From: QWHO01 sp021404945
GTDB lineage: Bacteria > Vulcanimicrobiota > Xenobia > Xenobiales > QWHO01
Assembly: GCA_963169765.1 (NCBI GenBank)
Contig: CAUJEN010000033.1
Span: 1 to 64,000 of the forward strand
Length of the DNA stretch: 64,000 nt
Direction: 5' to 3'
Part shown: positions 8,629 through 16,858 of the stretch, one piece after another
Numbering within the stretch: the first letter of the stretch is position 1
Layout: each line of letters opens with the position of its first letter
Notes under the pieces: model-generated
The model's database searches: none
The model's input: the letters and a program-made list of their open reading frames with translations, nothing else
Told to the model about the DNA's origin: nothing
Made by a program: the position numbers and the translations under genes

Positions 8629-9371
8629 TGCGAGCTGCCGTGCTGGCCGGGGGGATCAACACCCGCTCGCTGTATCCCGGCTACCAACCCGGGCCCAAGG
8701 CGACGCTCGAGATTGGTGGACGCCGGCTGATCGACTACGTCCTCGAGGCGCTCAAAGACCTGGAAGAGGTGGCTGTGGTGGGCCAGCTCGACCTGCCTGG
8801 CTACCGCTGCCTTTCCGGCGGAGCTGAGCCGCTGGAGAGCTTCAAGGCTGCACTGGGTGCATTCCCCGCCGACGAGCACGTCCTGATCGCAACGGCTGAC
8901 CTGCCGCTGCTTCGCTCGGAGATGGTGGAGCAGTTCCTGACCCTCTGTCGGGCTCGTCCGGGTGGCGATTTCTACCTGGCGCTGGTGCCTCGCGAGCGGT
9001 TCACGGGCCCCTTTGCCGCCACCGGCAAGTACTTCAGCCATTTCGCCGACGGCTCGATCTGCCACGGAAACCTGGCTCTGGCGCGACCCTCGATCCTGCA
9101 GAACCGGGCTGCCATGGAGCGGGTCAACGCAATCTATCGCAATCGGCTCAACCCGGTGAGCTCGGCCATGGCCCTGGGCCTCAAGCTTGGACTGGTCTAT
9201 GTGCTGGGCGTTCACTTTCTGCACCGACTGCGCCTGGAGCAGTTCACCGAGGCCCTGTCGCAGCGCTTTCACGCCAGGATGATCGCCATCTTGATGTCCT
9301 ATCCCGAGGTGGCCGTGGACATCGACGAAGAGACCGATTACCGGATCGCCCGCCAGGTGCTCGGGGCATGA
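8628..9371 (+). CDS. MobA-like nucleotidyltransferase
   Basis: The 247-residue product begins with a nucleotide-binding loop of the NTP-transferase fold (AAVLAGGINTRSL, then GPKATLEIGGRRLIDYVLEAL). A metal-binding Asp lies in HVLIATADLPLLRSEMVEQF, as in MobA/IspD-type enzymes. The family transfers nucleotidyl groups to sugars, cofactors or lipids; the acceptor here is unknown. The C-terminal part is longer than MobA and includes a hydrophobic stretch (MALGLKLGLVYVLGVHFL). It overlaps both neighbours (TGATG upstream, ATGA downstream), so it is translationally coupled in the run. Confidence 0.75.
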   Translation: MRAAVLAGGINTRSLYPGYQPGPKATLEIGGRRLIDYVLEALKDLEEVAVVGQLDLPGYRCLSGGAEPLESFKAALGAFPADEHVLIATADLPLLRSEMVEQFLTLCRARPGGDFYLALVPRERFTGPFAATGKYFSHFADGSICHGNLALARPSILQNRAAMERVNAIYRNRLNPVSSAMALGLKLGLVYVLGVHFLHRLRLEQFTEALSQRFHARMIAILMSYPEVAVDIDEETDYRIARQVLGA

Positions 9372-10192
9372 AACGGCGCACCTTCCTCGCCATGGGAGCG
9401 GCCGCGGCCGGACTGGGCCTGGCTCGGGTGACCCTGGAGCCCTGGTGGCTCGAGACCCGCAGGCTGACTCTCGAGCTTCAAAGTCTGCCGAGCGAGCTCG
9501 ACGGGCTCACCGTCGCCCAGTTGTCTGACCTGCACCGCGGGCCCTGGGTGCCCGAGGCCCTGCTGCGCAACGGCATTCAGCAGGCGCAAAACCTCGAAGC
9601 CGACATGATCGTCTTGACCGGCGACTTCTTGAGCGTCTCGGCCAGCTATGCCCCCAGTCTGGTGGCGCTGGTCGGCGAGCTGAGAGCGCCGCTGGGCGTT
9701 TACGCCGTGCTGGGCAACCACGACCTGTGGGTGCGAGGTCAAGAGGCCCTGGCCCGGGGCTTTGCCCGCCACGGCATCCAACTGCTGATCAATCGGGCCG
9801 TGCAGTTGCGTCACCGGGGGGCAGCCTTCTGGGTCGTGGGGGTGGACGACTGCTGGTCCGGCCAGCCCGATCTGGCCCTGGCTCTGAAGGACATCCCGGC
9901 CGACCAGTTCCGGCTGCTGCTGGCCCACGAGCCTGATTTTGCCGACGTGGCCGCCAGCTTTGGGGTTCCCCTGCAGCTCAGCGGGCATTCCCACGGGGGA
10001 CAGTTCCGCCTGCCCCTGCTGGGCCCGGTGGTGCTGCCTCCCCACGGACGCAAGTACCCCAAGGGTCTGTATCGCCTGGCAGGCGGCACACAGGTTTACA
10101 CCAACGTGGGGCTGGGGGTGGTTTCCCCGCCCATCCGGCTGGGCTGCCCGCCCGAGCTCACCCACCTGACCCTGCGGAGTTGCCCGGCGTGA
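9368..10192 (+). CDS. Exported metallophosphoesterase (YaeI/YkuE-like)
   Basis: The 274-residue product starts with MKRRTFLAMGAAAAGLGLA, which resembles a Tat or anchored signal. The calcineurin-like fold motifs follow in order: LSDLHRG, LTGDFL, LGNHDLW, a metal His in LLLAHEPDF, and SGHSHGGQFRLP. This layout matches membrane-associated phosphoesterases that include UDP-2,3-diacylglucosamine pyrophosphatase-like enzymes; the substrate is not determined. It starts in an ATGA overlap and ends in a GTGA overlap with the permease gene. Confidence 0.87.
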   Translation: MKRRTFLAMGAAAAGLGLARVTLEPWWLETRRLTLELQSLPSELDGLTVAQLSDLHRGPWVPEALLRNGIQQAQNLEADMIVLTGDFLSVSASYAPSLVALVGELRAPLGVYAVLGNHDLWVRGQEALARGFARHGIQLLINRAVQLRHRGAAFWVVGVDDCWSGQPDLALALKDIPADQFRLLLAHEPDFADVAASFGVPLQLSGHSHGGQFRLPLLGPVVLPPHGRKYPKGLYRLAGGTQVYTNVGLGVVSPPIRLGCPPELTHLTLRSCPA

Positions 10193-11523
10193 ACGCCTGG
10201 CTGGAACGCACCTTCAAGCTCAGCGAGCGGGGCTCGAGCGCCCGCATCGAGGCCCTGGCCGGGCTGACCACCTTCATCACAATGTCTTATATCCTGTTCG
10301 TCAACCCGGCCGTGCTCGGCGACGCCGGGATGGACCGCCAGGCGCTCTTGATGGCCACGGCCCTGGCCTGCGCCTTCGGTTCCATCTTGATGGGGTTGCT
10401 GGCCAACCTGCCCTTCGGGCTGGCCCCGGGTATGGGGATGAACGCCCTCTTCACCTACACCGCCGTCAAGCAGCTCGGTCTCACCTGGCAACAGGCTCTG
10501 GGAGCCACCCTGATCGACGGATGCATCTTTCTGGTGCTCAGCTTCCTGCCGGTTCGCGAGCGCATCTTCAAGGAGATCCCCTTCAACATCAAGGTGGCCA
10601 CCTCGGTCGGGATCGGCATGTTCATCGCCTTCATCGGATTGAAGAACGCAGGGATCGTCGTGCCTCATCCGGCCACGCTGGTGACCATGGCCAGCCTGAC
10701 CTCGCCCACGGCCCTGGTGGCCATCTTCGGACTCTTGCTGACCGCCTTTTTGCTGGCCCGCAAGGTTAAAGGGGCGCTCTTTCTAGGGATCATGGCGGCC
10801 ACCCTGGTGGCCCTGCTCGTGCCCAGTGGCGAGGCCCACGTGGCCAACTGGCCCGCCGACGGGCGGCTGGTGGCCTGGCCCGATCTTCAGGTGCTGGGGA
10901 AGGTGGCCTTTCAGCTTGATCTTTCCGGGGCCTGGAACCGCGGCCTTCTCTTCATCGTCTTCACGTTCACCTTCGTGTCCATCTTCGATACCGCCGGCAC
11001 CCTGGTCGGGCTGACCACCAAGCTGGGCTGGATCGACCGCGAGCGCCAGACCTTCCCCGGACTTTCCCGGGCCCTGGTGGCCGATGCCAGCTCCATCGTG
11101 TTCGGCTCGGCGGTGGGCACCTCCACCACCACGGTTTACATCGAGAGCGCTACGGGCATCGCCGAGGGGGGGCGTACCGGCCTGGCGGCGGTGTGTACGG
11201 GACTTTGTTTTCTGGCGGCCATGGTGCTCTCACCGCTGGCCTCCGTGATTCCCGCAGCGGCCACCGCGCCCACCCTCATCCTGGTCGGGTTCTTCATGCT
11301 CGAGCCCATCCGTGACCTTGAGCTCGAGGACATGACCGAGGCCCTGCCTGCCTTTCTGACCATGGTGATGATGCCTTTTACTTTCAGCATCGCCCACGGA
11401 TTGATCTGGGGAATCCTCAGTTATGTCATCTTGAAGGTCGCCACCGGGCGGGTCCGCGAGATCATGGCCACCACCTGGGTGATGGCGATTCTGTTCGTGA
11501 TCAGCATCCTCTGGCATCCATAG
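10189..11523 (+). CDS. NCS2-type purine permease (AzgA-like)
   Basis: This polytopic protein of about 444 residues has the AzgA-type signature: RIEALAGLTTFITMSYILFVNP at the N-terminus, NLPFGLAPGMGMNALFTYT, FTFTFVSIFDTAGTLVGL, and SAVGTSTTTVYIESATGIAEGGRTGLAAV. Family members are proton symporters for adenine, guanine or hypoxanthine. The GTG at 10189 makes a GTGA overlap with the upstream stop and was preferred to a TTG nine bases earlier. It ends the overlapping gene run that begins at 8053. Confidence 0.9.
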   Translation: MNAWLERTFKLSERGSSARIEALAGLTTFITMSYILFVNPAVLGDAGMDRQALLMATALACAFGSILMGLLANLPFGLAPGMGMNALFTYTAVKQLGLTWQQALGATLIDGCIFLVLSFLPVRERIFKEIPFNIKVATSVGIGMFIAFIGLKNAGIVVPHPATLVTMASLTSPTALVAIFGLLLTAFLLARKVKGALFLGIMAATLVALLVPSGEAHVANWPADGRLVAWPDLQVLGKVAFQLDLSGAWNRGLLFIVFTFTFVSIFDTAGTLVGLTTKLGWIDRERQTFPGLSRALVADASSIVFGSAVGTSTTTVYIESATGIAEGGRTGLAAVCTGLCFLAAMVLSPLASVIPAAATAPTLILVGFFMLEPIRDLELEDMTEALPAFLTMVMMPFTFSIAHGLIWGILSYVILKVATGRVREIMATTWVMAILFVISILWHP

Positions 11524-11558
11524 GACTGCTCCTTCAACTCCACGAAGATTCAGCCAAC

Positions 11559-12767
11559 GTGCCCAAGTTCTCCTACCGACTGCGCGACCAACACGGTGGG
11601 CTCAAGACCGGAGTTCTAGAGGCGCTCGATCATCGGCTGGCGCGCGAAGATCTGGTGGCCGCCGGCTGGAAGATCGAGACTCTGGCGCCGGCCGACCCGG
11701 CGACTCCCGCTCAGCCCCTGCCCCGGCCGCCCACCATGGTGGACTTCAGCGAAGTCTTCGAGAAAAAGCCCGCACCCGATCCCGATGCCAGGCCCAGGTC
11801 GGCCCGGCCTCAGCTCGACCAGGCGCTGGAGGAGGCACTGAAGCCTACCCGGCCGGCCCCCCCTTCCACGTCAGGCCCGCCCTCGGGCACCTTTTCTCGG
11901 CCGCAGCCGGGCGGGGAGGGTGCCGGCCCCCCCTCGGGCACCTATTCTCGGCCACAGCCGGGCAGGGAGGGCGCCGGCCCGCCCTCGGGCAACTTTTCTC
12001 GGCCGCAGCCGGGCAAGGAGGGCGCCGGCCCGCCCTCGGGCGTCTCGTCTCGGCCGCAGCCGGGCAGGGAGGGCGCCGGCCCGCCTTCGGGCGTCTCGTC
12101 TCGGCCGCAGCCGGGCAGGGAGGGCGCCGGCCCGCCCTCGGGCGGCTCGTCTCGGCCGCGGCCGGGCACGGAGGGCGCCGGCTCCTCGGGCGTCTCGTCT
12201 CGGCCGCCACCGGGCGGGGGGGGCGCCGGCCCTCCCTCGGGCTCGCTTTCTCGGCCCGGCCGGGAGCCTTTGCAACCTGCCGGCCCAGAGCCGCAAAGGC
12301 CTGAGTCACGACGCCCCTACTCGGCACCGACCGCCTCCACTTCGTCCTGGCGCTTCCTGGCCATCGGGGCCCTGATCCTGGTGGGGCTGGTGGTCTGGGT
12401 CCATCAGAGCCGGGCCCATTCTTCCTCGCGCTCGTCTCAGTCCACCCGTCTCGAGTTGCACGATGTCAAAGTGCTGGTGCGCGGGCGTCTGCGCCTCGGG
12501 GATGTCAGCGGAGCCCCACGAGACGCCCGGCTGACCATCCACCTGCCCCAGATCCCTCTGGACTTAACCCGCCAGGGCGAGCAGCTCAAGCTCAGCGAGG
12601 AAGGCGATTTTCAGATCGAAATCAACTTCCAGAGCGCTCGCCGGCCGGCTCGGGTCGAGATCACCGCCAGCATGCCAGGCTATCGCGAGGAGCATCTCAA
12701 GGACATCCCTCTCCAGGGCGATCCGCTGACGGCCGAAGTCCCTCCCATCGTGCTCAAGCCGCGCTAA
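11559..12767 (+). CDS. Repeat-containing single-pass membrane protein with GspF-like N-terminus
   Basis: The 402-residue product starts at GTG. Its first 45 residues (KFSYRLRDQHGGLKTGVLEA, then LVAAGWKIETL) resemble the N-terminus of GspF/PilC platform proteins, but the GspF membrane domains are absent. Residues about 106-236 are tandem 17-residue repeats of the form GPPSG-xx-SRPQPG-x-EGA. A single membrane helix follows (WRFLAIGALILVGLVVWV). The last 110 residues form an extracytoplasmic beta-rich domain with phrases like RGRLRLGDVSGAPRDARLTI, resembling carboxypeptidase-regulatory/Ig-like folds. The function is unknown; the layout suggests an envelope tether. Confidence 0.75.
   Translation: MPKFSYRLRDQHGGLKTGVLEALDHRLAREDLVAAGWKIETLAPADPATPAQPLPRPPTMVDFSEVFEKKPAPDPDARPRSARPQLDQALEEALKPTRPAPPSTSGPPSGTFSRPQPGGEGAGPPSGTYSRPQPGREGAGPPSGNFSRPQPGKEGAGPPSGVSSRPQPGREGAGPPSGVSSRPQPGREGAGPPSGGSSRPRPGTEGAGSSGVSSRPPPGGGGAGPPSGSLSRPGREPLQPAGPEPQRPESRRPYSAPTASTSSWRFLAIGALILVGLVVWVHQSRAHSSSRSSQSTRLELHDVKVLVRGRLRLGDVSGAPRDARLTIHLPQIPLDLTRQGEQLKLSEEGDFQIEINFQSARRPARVEITASMPGYREEHLKDIPLQGDPLTAEVPPIVLKPR
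11874..12266 (+). repeat. 51-bp in-frame tandem repeat (about 7.5 units)
   Basis: Near-identical 51-base units encode 17-residue blocks GPPSG-xx-SRPQPG-x-EGA inside the preceding gene. One unit is shortened by a codon (GSSGVSSRPPPGGGGA) and the last is partial. The high identity at DNA level suggests recent expansion by slippage or recombination. Confidence 0.9.
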
Positions 12768-12823
12768 CCCCGAAGGATCTGGGCCCCGGGGGGAGAATTG
12801 CCCTGCCCCCCAAGGAGGAACTG

Positions 12824-13984
12824 ATGTACGGCAACCTGTTCGGAGCCCCCAATCGCGAGACGTTCGCCACCAGCCTGCTCAACGCCATCCGGCGCGCCGG
12901 CGACGAGCGTCCCATCCGCCTCGACCGCGACAACTTCTGCCTGCAGGTCGAGCAGGATAAGATCCGTCTCTTCCTGGCCCAGGCCTACGAGGAGTACGTG
13001 GCCGCCGCCGGGCGCGAGCGCCGGGGGGTCATCGAGCGTTACGTTGGGGTCTGGCTCGAGGGCGGACAGGCCCAGGGGCCGCCAGATACCTTCGCCGAAG
13101 CCCGCGCGGGGCTTCTGCCCCGGGTGCGCGAGCGTATCTACTTTGAGCAGTCGCGGCTGCAGTTGGGGGCCGACATCCCGTTTCGCCTGCTCTCCACTGA
13201 GCTGGGCCTCGAGCTGGTGCACGAGGACTCGGTGGCATTGACGCTCGAGCACCTGGAAGAGTGGGACGTCAGCTTCGAAGAGGCCCTCAAAGTGGCTCGC
13301 CTCAACCTGGCCGAGCGCAGCCAGGCCGAGTTCCGCGAGCTGGCTCCGGGCTACTTCGTTTCAACCTGGAAGGACGGCTACGACGCCACCCGCCTGCTGC
13401 TGGCCGAGCGTCTGGTCGCCCTGGCTGTCAAGGGTGCTCCTGTGGCCGTGGCGCTGCGCAGAGATACCCTGGCCGTGACCGGCTCGGAAGATGCCGCCGG
13501 AGTCGGTCGCCTGGCCGCGCTGGCCCAGGAAGCCATCGGCCAGGACGGCCTGCTCTCGCCCATCCCGGTAATCTGGCGCGGCGGGGCCTGGCACCCCTTC
13601 GTGCCGCCCGTGGAGCACCCTCATTACGAAGCTGTGCGCCGTCTGTTCATGCAGAATGCAGCCCGCGATTATGCGCTGCAAGCTGCCCTGCTGCAAGGCT
13701 ACCATCCCGAGGCCCGGTTGGCCGGCTACGAGCTGGCTCGGGATCGCGACACGGGCCACTGGGTGGACCTGGCCAGCTGGGACGAAGCCGCCGGCCAGCA
13801 GCTCTTGCCCCGCGCCTCGACTGTCTCGCTGGTGCGCCAGGGGCGCAGCCTGGGCTATTTTCGCTGGGAAAAGGTGCACGAGGTCTGCGGCGAGCTTCTC
13901 GAGCCGCTGGCCTACCACCCGCCCCGGGTGGCCACCCTGGGCTTCCCCACCGAAGAGCAGGTCACACAGATGCGATTGGGCTAA
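12824..13984 (+). CDS. DUF1444 (YtpQ-like) family protein with C-terminal extension
   Basis: The 386-residue product has a good ribosome site (AAGGAGG) before ATG 12824. The first 260 residues follow the YtpQ/DUF1444 pattern: an early LDRDNFCLQV...IRLFLAQAYEEY segment, VSFEEALKVARLNLAERS, then the family hallmark KDGYDATRLLLAERL and a closing SPIPVIWRGGAWHPF. DUF1444 proteins have no established function. A further 120 residues (about 265-386) have no recognised domain. It stands alone, followed by a dispersed repeat and a terminator-like hairpin. Confidence 0.75.
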   Translation: MYGNLFGAPNRETFATSLLNAIRRAGDERPIRLDRDNFCLQVEQDKIRLFLAQAYEEYVAAAGRERRGVIERYVGVWLEGGQAQGPPDTFAEARAGLLPRVRERIYFEQSRLQLGADIPFRLLSTELGLELVHEDSVALTLEHLEEWDVSFEEALKVARLNLAERSQAEFRELAPGYFVSTWKDGYDATRLLLAERLVALAVKGAPVAVALRRDTLAVTGSEDAAGVGRLAALAQEAIGQDGLLSPIPVIWRGGAWHPFVPPVEHPHYEAVRRLFMQNAARDYALQAALLQGYHPEARLAGYELARDRDTGHWVDLASWDEAAGQQLLPRASTVSLVRQGRSLGYFRWEKVHEVCGELLEPLAYHPPRVATLGFPTEEQVTQMRLG

Positions 13985-13987
13985 GAG

Positions 13988-14270
13988 GCAGAGCCGGAAA
14001 CCCCTTGACCCAGTTTTCCGGCTGCGCTGCTCATTCGCTCGCACTATGGTCTTGCACATTGGCACCATCTGTTCCAGCGCGTTGCAAAGTGCAAGACCAA
14101 AGGACTTTTGAGATCCGGCCGCCTACAGGAGGCGGGGGCAGGCCCGAAGCCGAGCCGGGCCAGCTGCCCTGGCTCGAGAAGATGGTGTGCCACACCCGGG
14201 CCCCAGGGCGTGGAGCTCCGACGCCACAGGCGGAGTGCGGCTGGACTTCTGGCGGAGAGCGCTTCTTTAC
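13988..14270. repeat. Dispersed palindromic repeat, copy B (rearranged)
   Basis: The left hairpin (GCCGGAAA...TTTTCCGGC) is in the same orientation as copy A. The terminal module (bases about 14035-14107) is present as the reverse complement of its arrangement in copies A and D: it reads GCTCGCACTATGGTCTTGCA where copy D ends with the complementary order. The long central hairpin then reappears (ATCCGGCCGCC at 14111 and a degenerate GCGGCTGGACTTC at 14238) around a different, longer insert. The repeat is therefore modular, with inversion and replacement of parts. Confidence 0.75.
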
Positions 14271-14315
14271 GCCGCATGAATGAGTGGGGGGCAGGACCTC
14301 TGGAATGAGCCCGTG

Positions 14316-14341
14316 GCCTGACGCCGGCTTCAGGCTTTTTT
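14316..14341 (+). terminator. Rho-independent terminator-like hairpin
   Basis: GCCTGA (14316-14321) pairs with TCAGGC (14330-14335) across an 8-base loop and is followed directly by six T residues. The stem is short, so strength is uncertain. It lies downstream of the DUF1444-like gene and repeat copy B, and just before the next plus-strand gene. Confidence 0.55.
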
Positions 14342-14369
14342 CAGGCAGGCAGGGTTTCATGCCCTCGCA

Positions 14370-14753
14370 ATGATCGTCTCGCCTGTCCAGATGACCAGCC
14401 CGGAATGGAACCGTCAGCGTGCGCTGATGGTTCCCTCCTGGCTCATCGAGTCGGAGCCCTCCGAGGAGCGCTCCCGGCGACGCCGCGGCCGACGCCGGGG
14501 CGCGGACCAGTTTGACCTGAGCCCCCAGCTTCAGCACCTGCTCGTCGAGGAGGCCCTCGACCGCCTCTGGAAGGAGATCGCGCTCCCTCCCACCCCGCCC
14601 AGCCTGGACTGGGGCCGAGCGGCCCTGGGGGCCTTGCTGGGCAGCCAGCTGGCCGGCGCTGTGCGCGAGGCGGACCGGCGCTCGCAGCATCACTTCCTAC
14701 CCCGGACTTACGCCGACTTCTCCTCCCTGGTGGAGGCATTCTCGCTGCACTGA
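14370..14753 (+). CDS. Small hypothetical protein
   Basis: The 127-residue product has an Arg-rich patch (SRRRRGRRRG, about residues 35-44) that could bind nucleic acid, followed by a helical region ending YADFSSLVEAFSLH. No family was recognised. There is no strong ribosome site, and an internal ATG at 14391 is an alternative start. The gene is notable because two of its segments (14443-14472 and 14708-14756) recur, fused together, about 0.75 kb downstream at 15451-15541. Confidence 0.5.
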   Translation: MIVSPVQMTSPEWNRQRALMVPSWLIESEPSEERSRRRRGRRRGADQFDLSPQLQHLLVEEALDRLWKEIALPPTPPSLDWGRAALGALLGSQLAGAVREADRRSQHHFLPRTYADFSSLVEAFSLH

Positions 14754-14764
14754 GACGGAGCAGC

Positions 14765-14794
14765 GGTGCTTCTTTGTGACTGGCGTCCAACCCG
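14765..14794. repeat. KKKHR-tail repeat, copy 1
   Basis: GGTGCTTCTTTGTGACTGGC and its flanks match the 3' coding end of the lipoprotein gene at 15562-15600 and a third copy at 48650-48692. Read on the minus strand it would encode a P-V-T-K-K-H-R string. It starts 12 bases after the stop codon of the 14370-14753 gene. Confidence 0.55.
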
Positions 14795-14804
14795 GCTTGA
14801 AGGC

Positions 14805-15194
14805 TCAGATTCGGCGCTCCCGCAGCGGCGAGATCTGAGCCAGGAGATGAAAGTCCCGGTCGTGGTGCAGAACCTCGACATCCTGGCGCAATGCGCAGGC
14901 GCAAATGAGGCAGTCCACGGACGACCGCACGGTGATCCCAGCGCGCCGGGCCTTGCGGTAGAGGCCGGCGGCCTCTTCGAACACCGACAGGTCAAGCGGA
15001 CTCTCGAGGATCGGCAAGGAGATCAAAGCTCTGTGCGCTAGCCGATAGGCAGCCTCGTCTCGGAAGCCCTGGAGGACCTCCTGCACGACCGGGAGGCACG
15101 TAACCACTTCCTCTAACAATACGTGGGTTTCGAGGTCGAGCGGGTGTTTTCGCTGAAAGACCTCGATCCAGACCGAAGTATCAACCAGGACCAA
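14805..15194 (-). CDS. vapC: VapC-family PIN-domain toxin
   Basis: The product of about 129 residues begins VLVDTSVWIEVF, the canonical first acidic motif of PIN-domain RNases. Further acidic residues lie in VLQGFRDEAAYRL, TVRSSVDCLICACALRQ and LHHDRDFHLLAQIS, completing the metal site. The start was placed at the TTG at 15194, which overlaps the antitoxin gene's 3' end by 14 bases; the open frame extends further upstream but only antisense to that gene. VapC toxins cleave tRNA or rRNA when not bound by VapB. The pair lies between two copies of a duplicated sequence. Confidence 0.88.
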   Translation of the reverse strand: MVLVDTSVWIEVFQRKHPLDLETHVLLEEVVTCLPVVQEVLQGFRDEAAYRLAHRALISLPILESPLDLSVFEEAAGLYRKARRAGITVRSSVDCLICACALRQDVEVLHHDRDFHLLAQISPLRERRI

Positions 15195-15411
15195 GTTGAT
15201 CGCTCGTTCGGGAATCCGAGTCGCCGCGCATCTGTGCGAGCTCACCCTCCCATAACCCGCTGCCTCTCAGGTCGAGGATGCTGCGCGCCTTAATCCGACG
15301 AACAAACTCGTTGAGGGCGCGATTGACCGCCCCGGAGTATGTCTTCTCTCCGCTCAGCCGGACGGCTTCTTGAAGAAGCTGCTCATCCAGCACAAGATTT
15401 GTGCGCTTCAT
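15181..15411 (-). CDS. vapB: VapB-type antitoxin
   Basis: The 76-residue product has a short N-terminal DNA-binding-like segment (MKRTNLVLDEQLLQEAVRLSG) and a helical region AVNRALNEFVRRIKARSILDL that should wrap the toxin, typical of DUF2191/VapB antitoxins. It is upstream of and overlapping the PIN toxin gene, the usual order. The complex is expected to repress its own promoter; no operator was identified. Confidence 0.85.
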   Translation of the reverse strand: MKRTNLVLDEQLLQEAVRLSGEKTYSGAVNRALNEFVRRIKARSILDLRGSGLWEGELAQMRGDSDSRTSDQLGPG

Positions 15412-15442
15412 GTGCAGACCATAGCCCAGAGGGTCAGGGCTG

Positions 15443-16858
15443 TCAACCTGTCATCGAGTCGGAGCCCTCCGAGGAGCGCTTCTCCCCCGTGCTTACTCCG
15501 ACTTCTCCTCCCTGGTGGAGGCATTCTCGCTGCACTGAGACCCCTGGAACCGGGAGGGCTGAGCGGTAGCGGTGCTTCTTCTTGACCGGCATCCAGCCCA
15601 TCATGAAAGGCCCCACCACCGCTCCCAGAGCGGCAAAAATAGCCGCCAGAAGGCCGCTGAGGCGGGGGCCCGAGCCGGCCCCGATCCAGGCGCCCACCCC
15701 GGCCAGCGCGCCCCCCACCAGCCCGGCCACGAGACCGTAGATGGCCATGATCACCGTGATCACGAGCCAGCCCATCAGCGGGCTCATGATCCCGCCGCCT
15801 CCTTCCACGCTGGCGGCCACCAGAAAGAGCGCCAACGAAGCCACCAGACAACCCACGAAGACCCCCGCCGTGGTGGCGTAGAAGGCCCGCTCGCCCGCTT
15901 TAGAGCGCACGTCCCGTCCAGAAGAAACGGCCGAGTGGTAGCCTCCGGTGGCCCCGAGATAGGCCGGCAGCGAGGTGAAGAGCAGCAAGATGAAGACCGG
16001 CAGCAAGGTGAGCCAGGCTCGGCTAGAAGACTTGCTGCGGCGCTGTTGCTCTTCTTTCTCGCGCTGCTGCTGTTGCTGCTCGAGCAAGGAGGGGGGCGGT
16101 GGGGGAGTGGCCGAGGCCAAGACGGCCGGGGCGGCAACGTCGAAGCTCAGGCTCGAGGCCAGATCGCTCAGGCGCTGCTCGGACGCGTCCGGTGGACCAC
16201 TCAGAACGAACACCACCAGGTGGCCACGGTAGAGCACGAACAGCGCCGTGCTCGCTCCATAGCGGCTGCGATAGCTGGCCAGAGCGCGGGGTGGGTCGAA
16301 GCCCTCGAGCGGCTTAAGCCAGTTGAGGGCTCTGGCCTCCGAGCGTCGGCTCTCGATCGCGAAGTAGTGCTTGACCCGCGCCTGGAGGTCTTCGGGAAGC
16401 TGGCGCCGGCGCAGCTCTTCGAGCACCTGCGCGCCCAGCTTCTTGCCTCGGGCCGGGTCGGTGCGGAAGGCGCGTCGGGCCTGGTCGACTTTCTTGCGCA
16501 GAGCGTAGATTTCGTCCCGGTCGGGCTCGAACTCGAAGCTGACGTAGGGGAATCTGGACAGCTCGAGCGAGCGCTCCTCGGGGTCCATGGCGGAGTCGGC
16601 CAGCGCCTTCTCCAGGCGGTCGGCGGCCTCCCGGTGGGGGTCGGCACCGGCGTCGGTGGCGCGCAGCGTGCCCTCCTTGCCGTGCGACCAGACCCTGGCG
16701 CTGGGCTGAAAGCCGTTCGGGGGCTGAAAGCTCAGGTGGTGCTCTCCCACGGCTACAAAGCCGGGCGGCGACTTGCTCGCGGGGCTCGGCTCGACCCCGG
16801 CAGGGCCGCATCCGGCGAGGAGAAAGAGCAGGAGCAGCACGAACTGTAGCCGCGCCAA
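15443..16858 (-). CDS. Membrane lipoprotein with several transmembrane helices
   Basis: From the TTG at 16858 the product (about 471 residues) starts LARLQFVLLLLFLLAGCGPAG, a clear lipoprotein signal with lipobox LAGC. An extracytoplasmic charged domain follows, then a Gln/Glu-rich coiled stretch (LLEQQQQQREKEEQQRR) and at least four membrane helices toward the C-terminus. The frame is open upstream to 17065, but that part translates a 62-bp tandem repeat and is unlikely to be coding. The last 38 residues run through duplicated DNA (MPVKKKHRYRSALP, then the reverse of the small gene's 3' end), so the native end may have been shorter. No function was recognised. Confidence 0.65.
   Translation of the reverse strand: MARLQFVLLLLFLLAGCGPAGVEPSPASKSPPGFVAVGEHHLSFQPPNGFQPSARVWSHGKEGTLRATDAGADPHREAADRLEKALADSAMDPEERSLELSRFPYVSFEFEPDRDEIYALRKKVDQARRAFRTDPARGKKLGAQVLEELRRRQLPEDLQARVKHYFAIESRRSEARALNWLKPLEGFDPPRALASYRSRYGASTALFVLYRGHLVVFVLSGPPDASEQRLSDLASSLSFDVAAPAVLASATPPPPPSLLEQQQQQREKEEQQRRSKSSSRAWLTLLPVFILLLFTSLPAYLGATGGYHSAVSSGRDVRSKAGERAFYATTAGVFVGCLVASLALFLVAASVEGGGGIMSPLMGWLVITVIMAIYGLVAGLVGGALAGVGAWIGAGSGPRLSGLLAAIFAALGAVVGPFMMGWMPVKKKHRYRSALPVPGVSVQRECLHQGGEVGVSTGEKRSSEGSDSMTG
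15451..15541 (+). pseudogene. Internally deleted copy of the 14370-14753 gene
   Basis: A 30-base block (15451-15480) is identical to 14443-14472, and a block of about 50 bases (15492-15541) nearly matches 14706-14756, including the VEAFSLH codons and stop. The roughly 235 bases that separate these blocks in the source gene are replaced here by 11 bases. The fragment lies inside the 3' end of the minus-strand lipoprotein gene. It is the right-hand member of a duplication that flanks vapBC. Confidence 0.7.
15562..15600. repeat. KKKHR-tail repeat, copy 2
   Basis: AGCGGTAGCGGTGCTTCTTC and the following bases form the part of the lipoprotein gene that encodes W-M-P-V-K-K-K-H-R-Y-R-S on the minus strand. 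The same DNA recurs at 14765-14794 and at 48650-48692, in both cases just downstream of an unrelated plus-strand gene. Confidence 0.65.
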
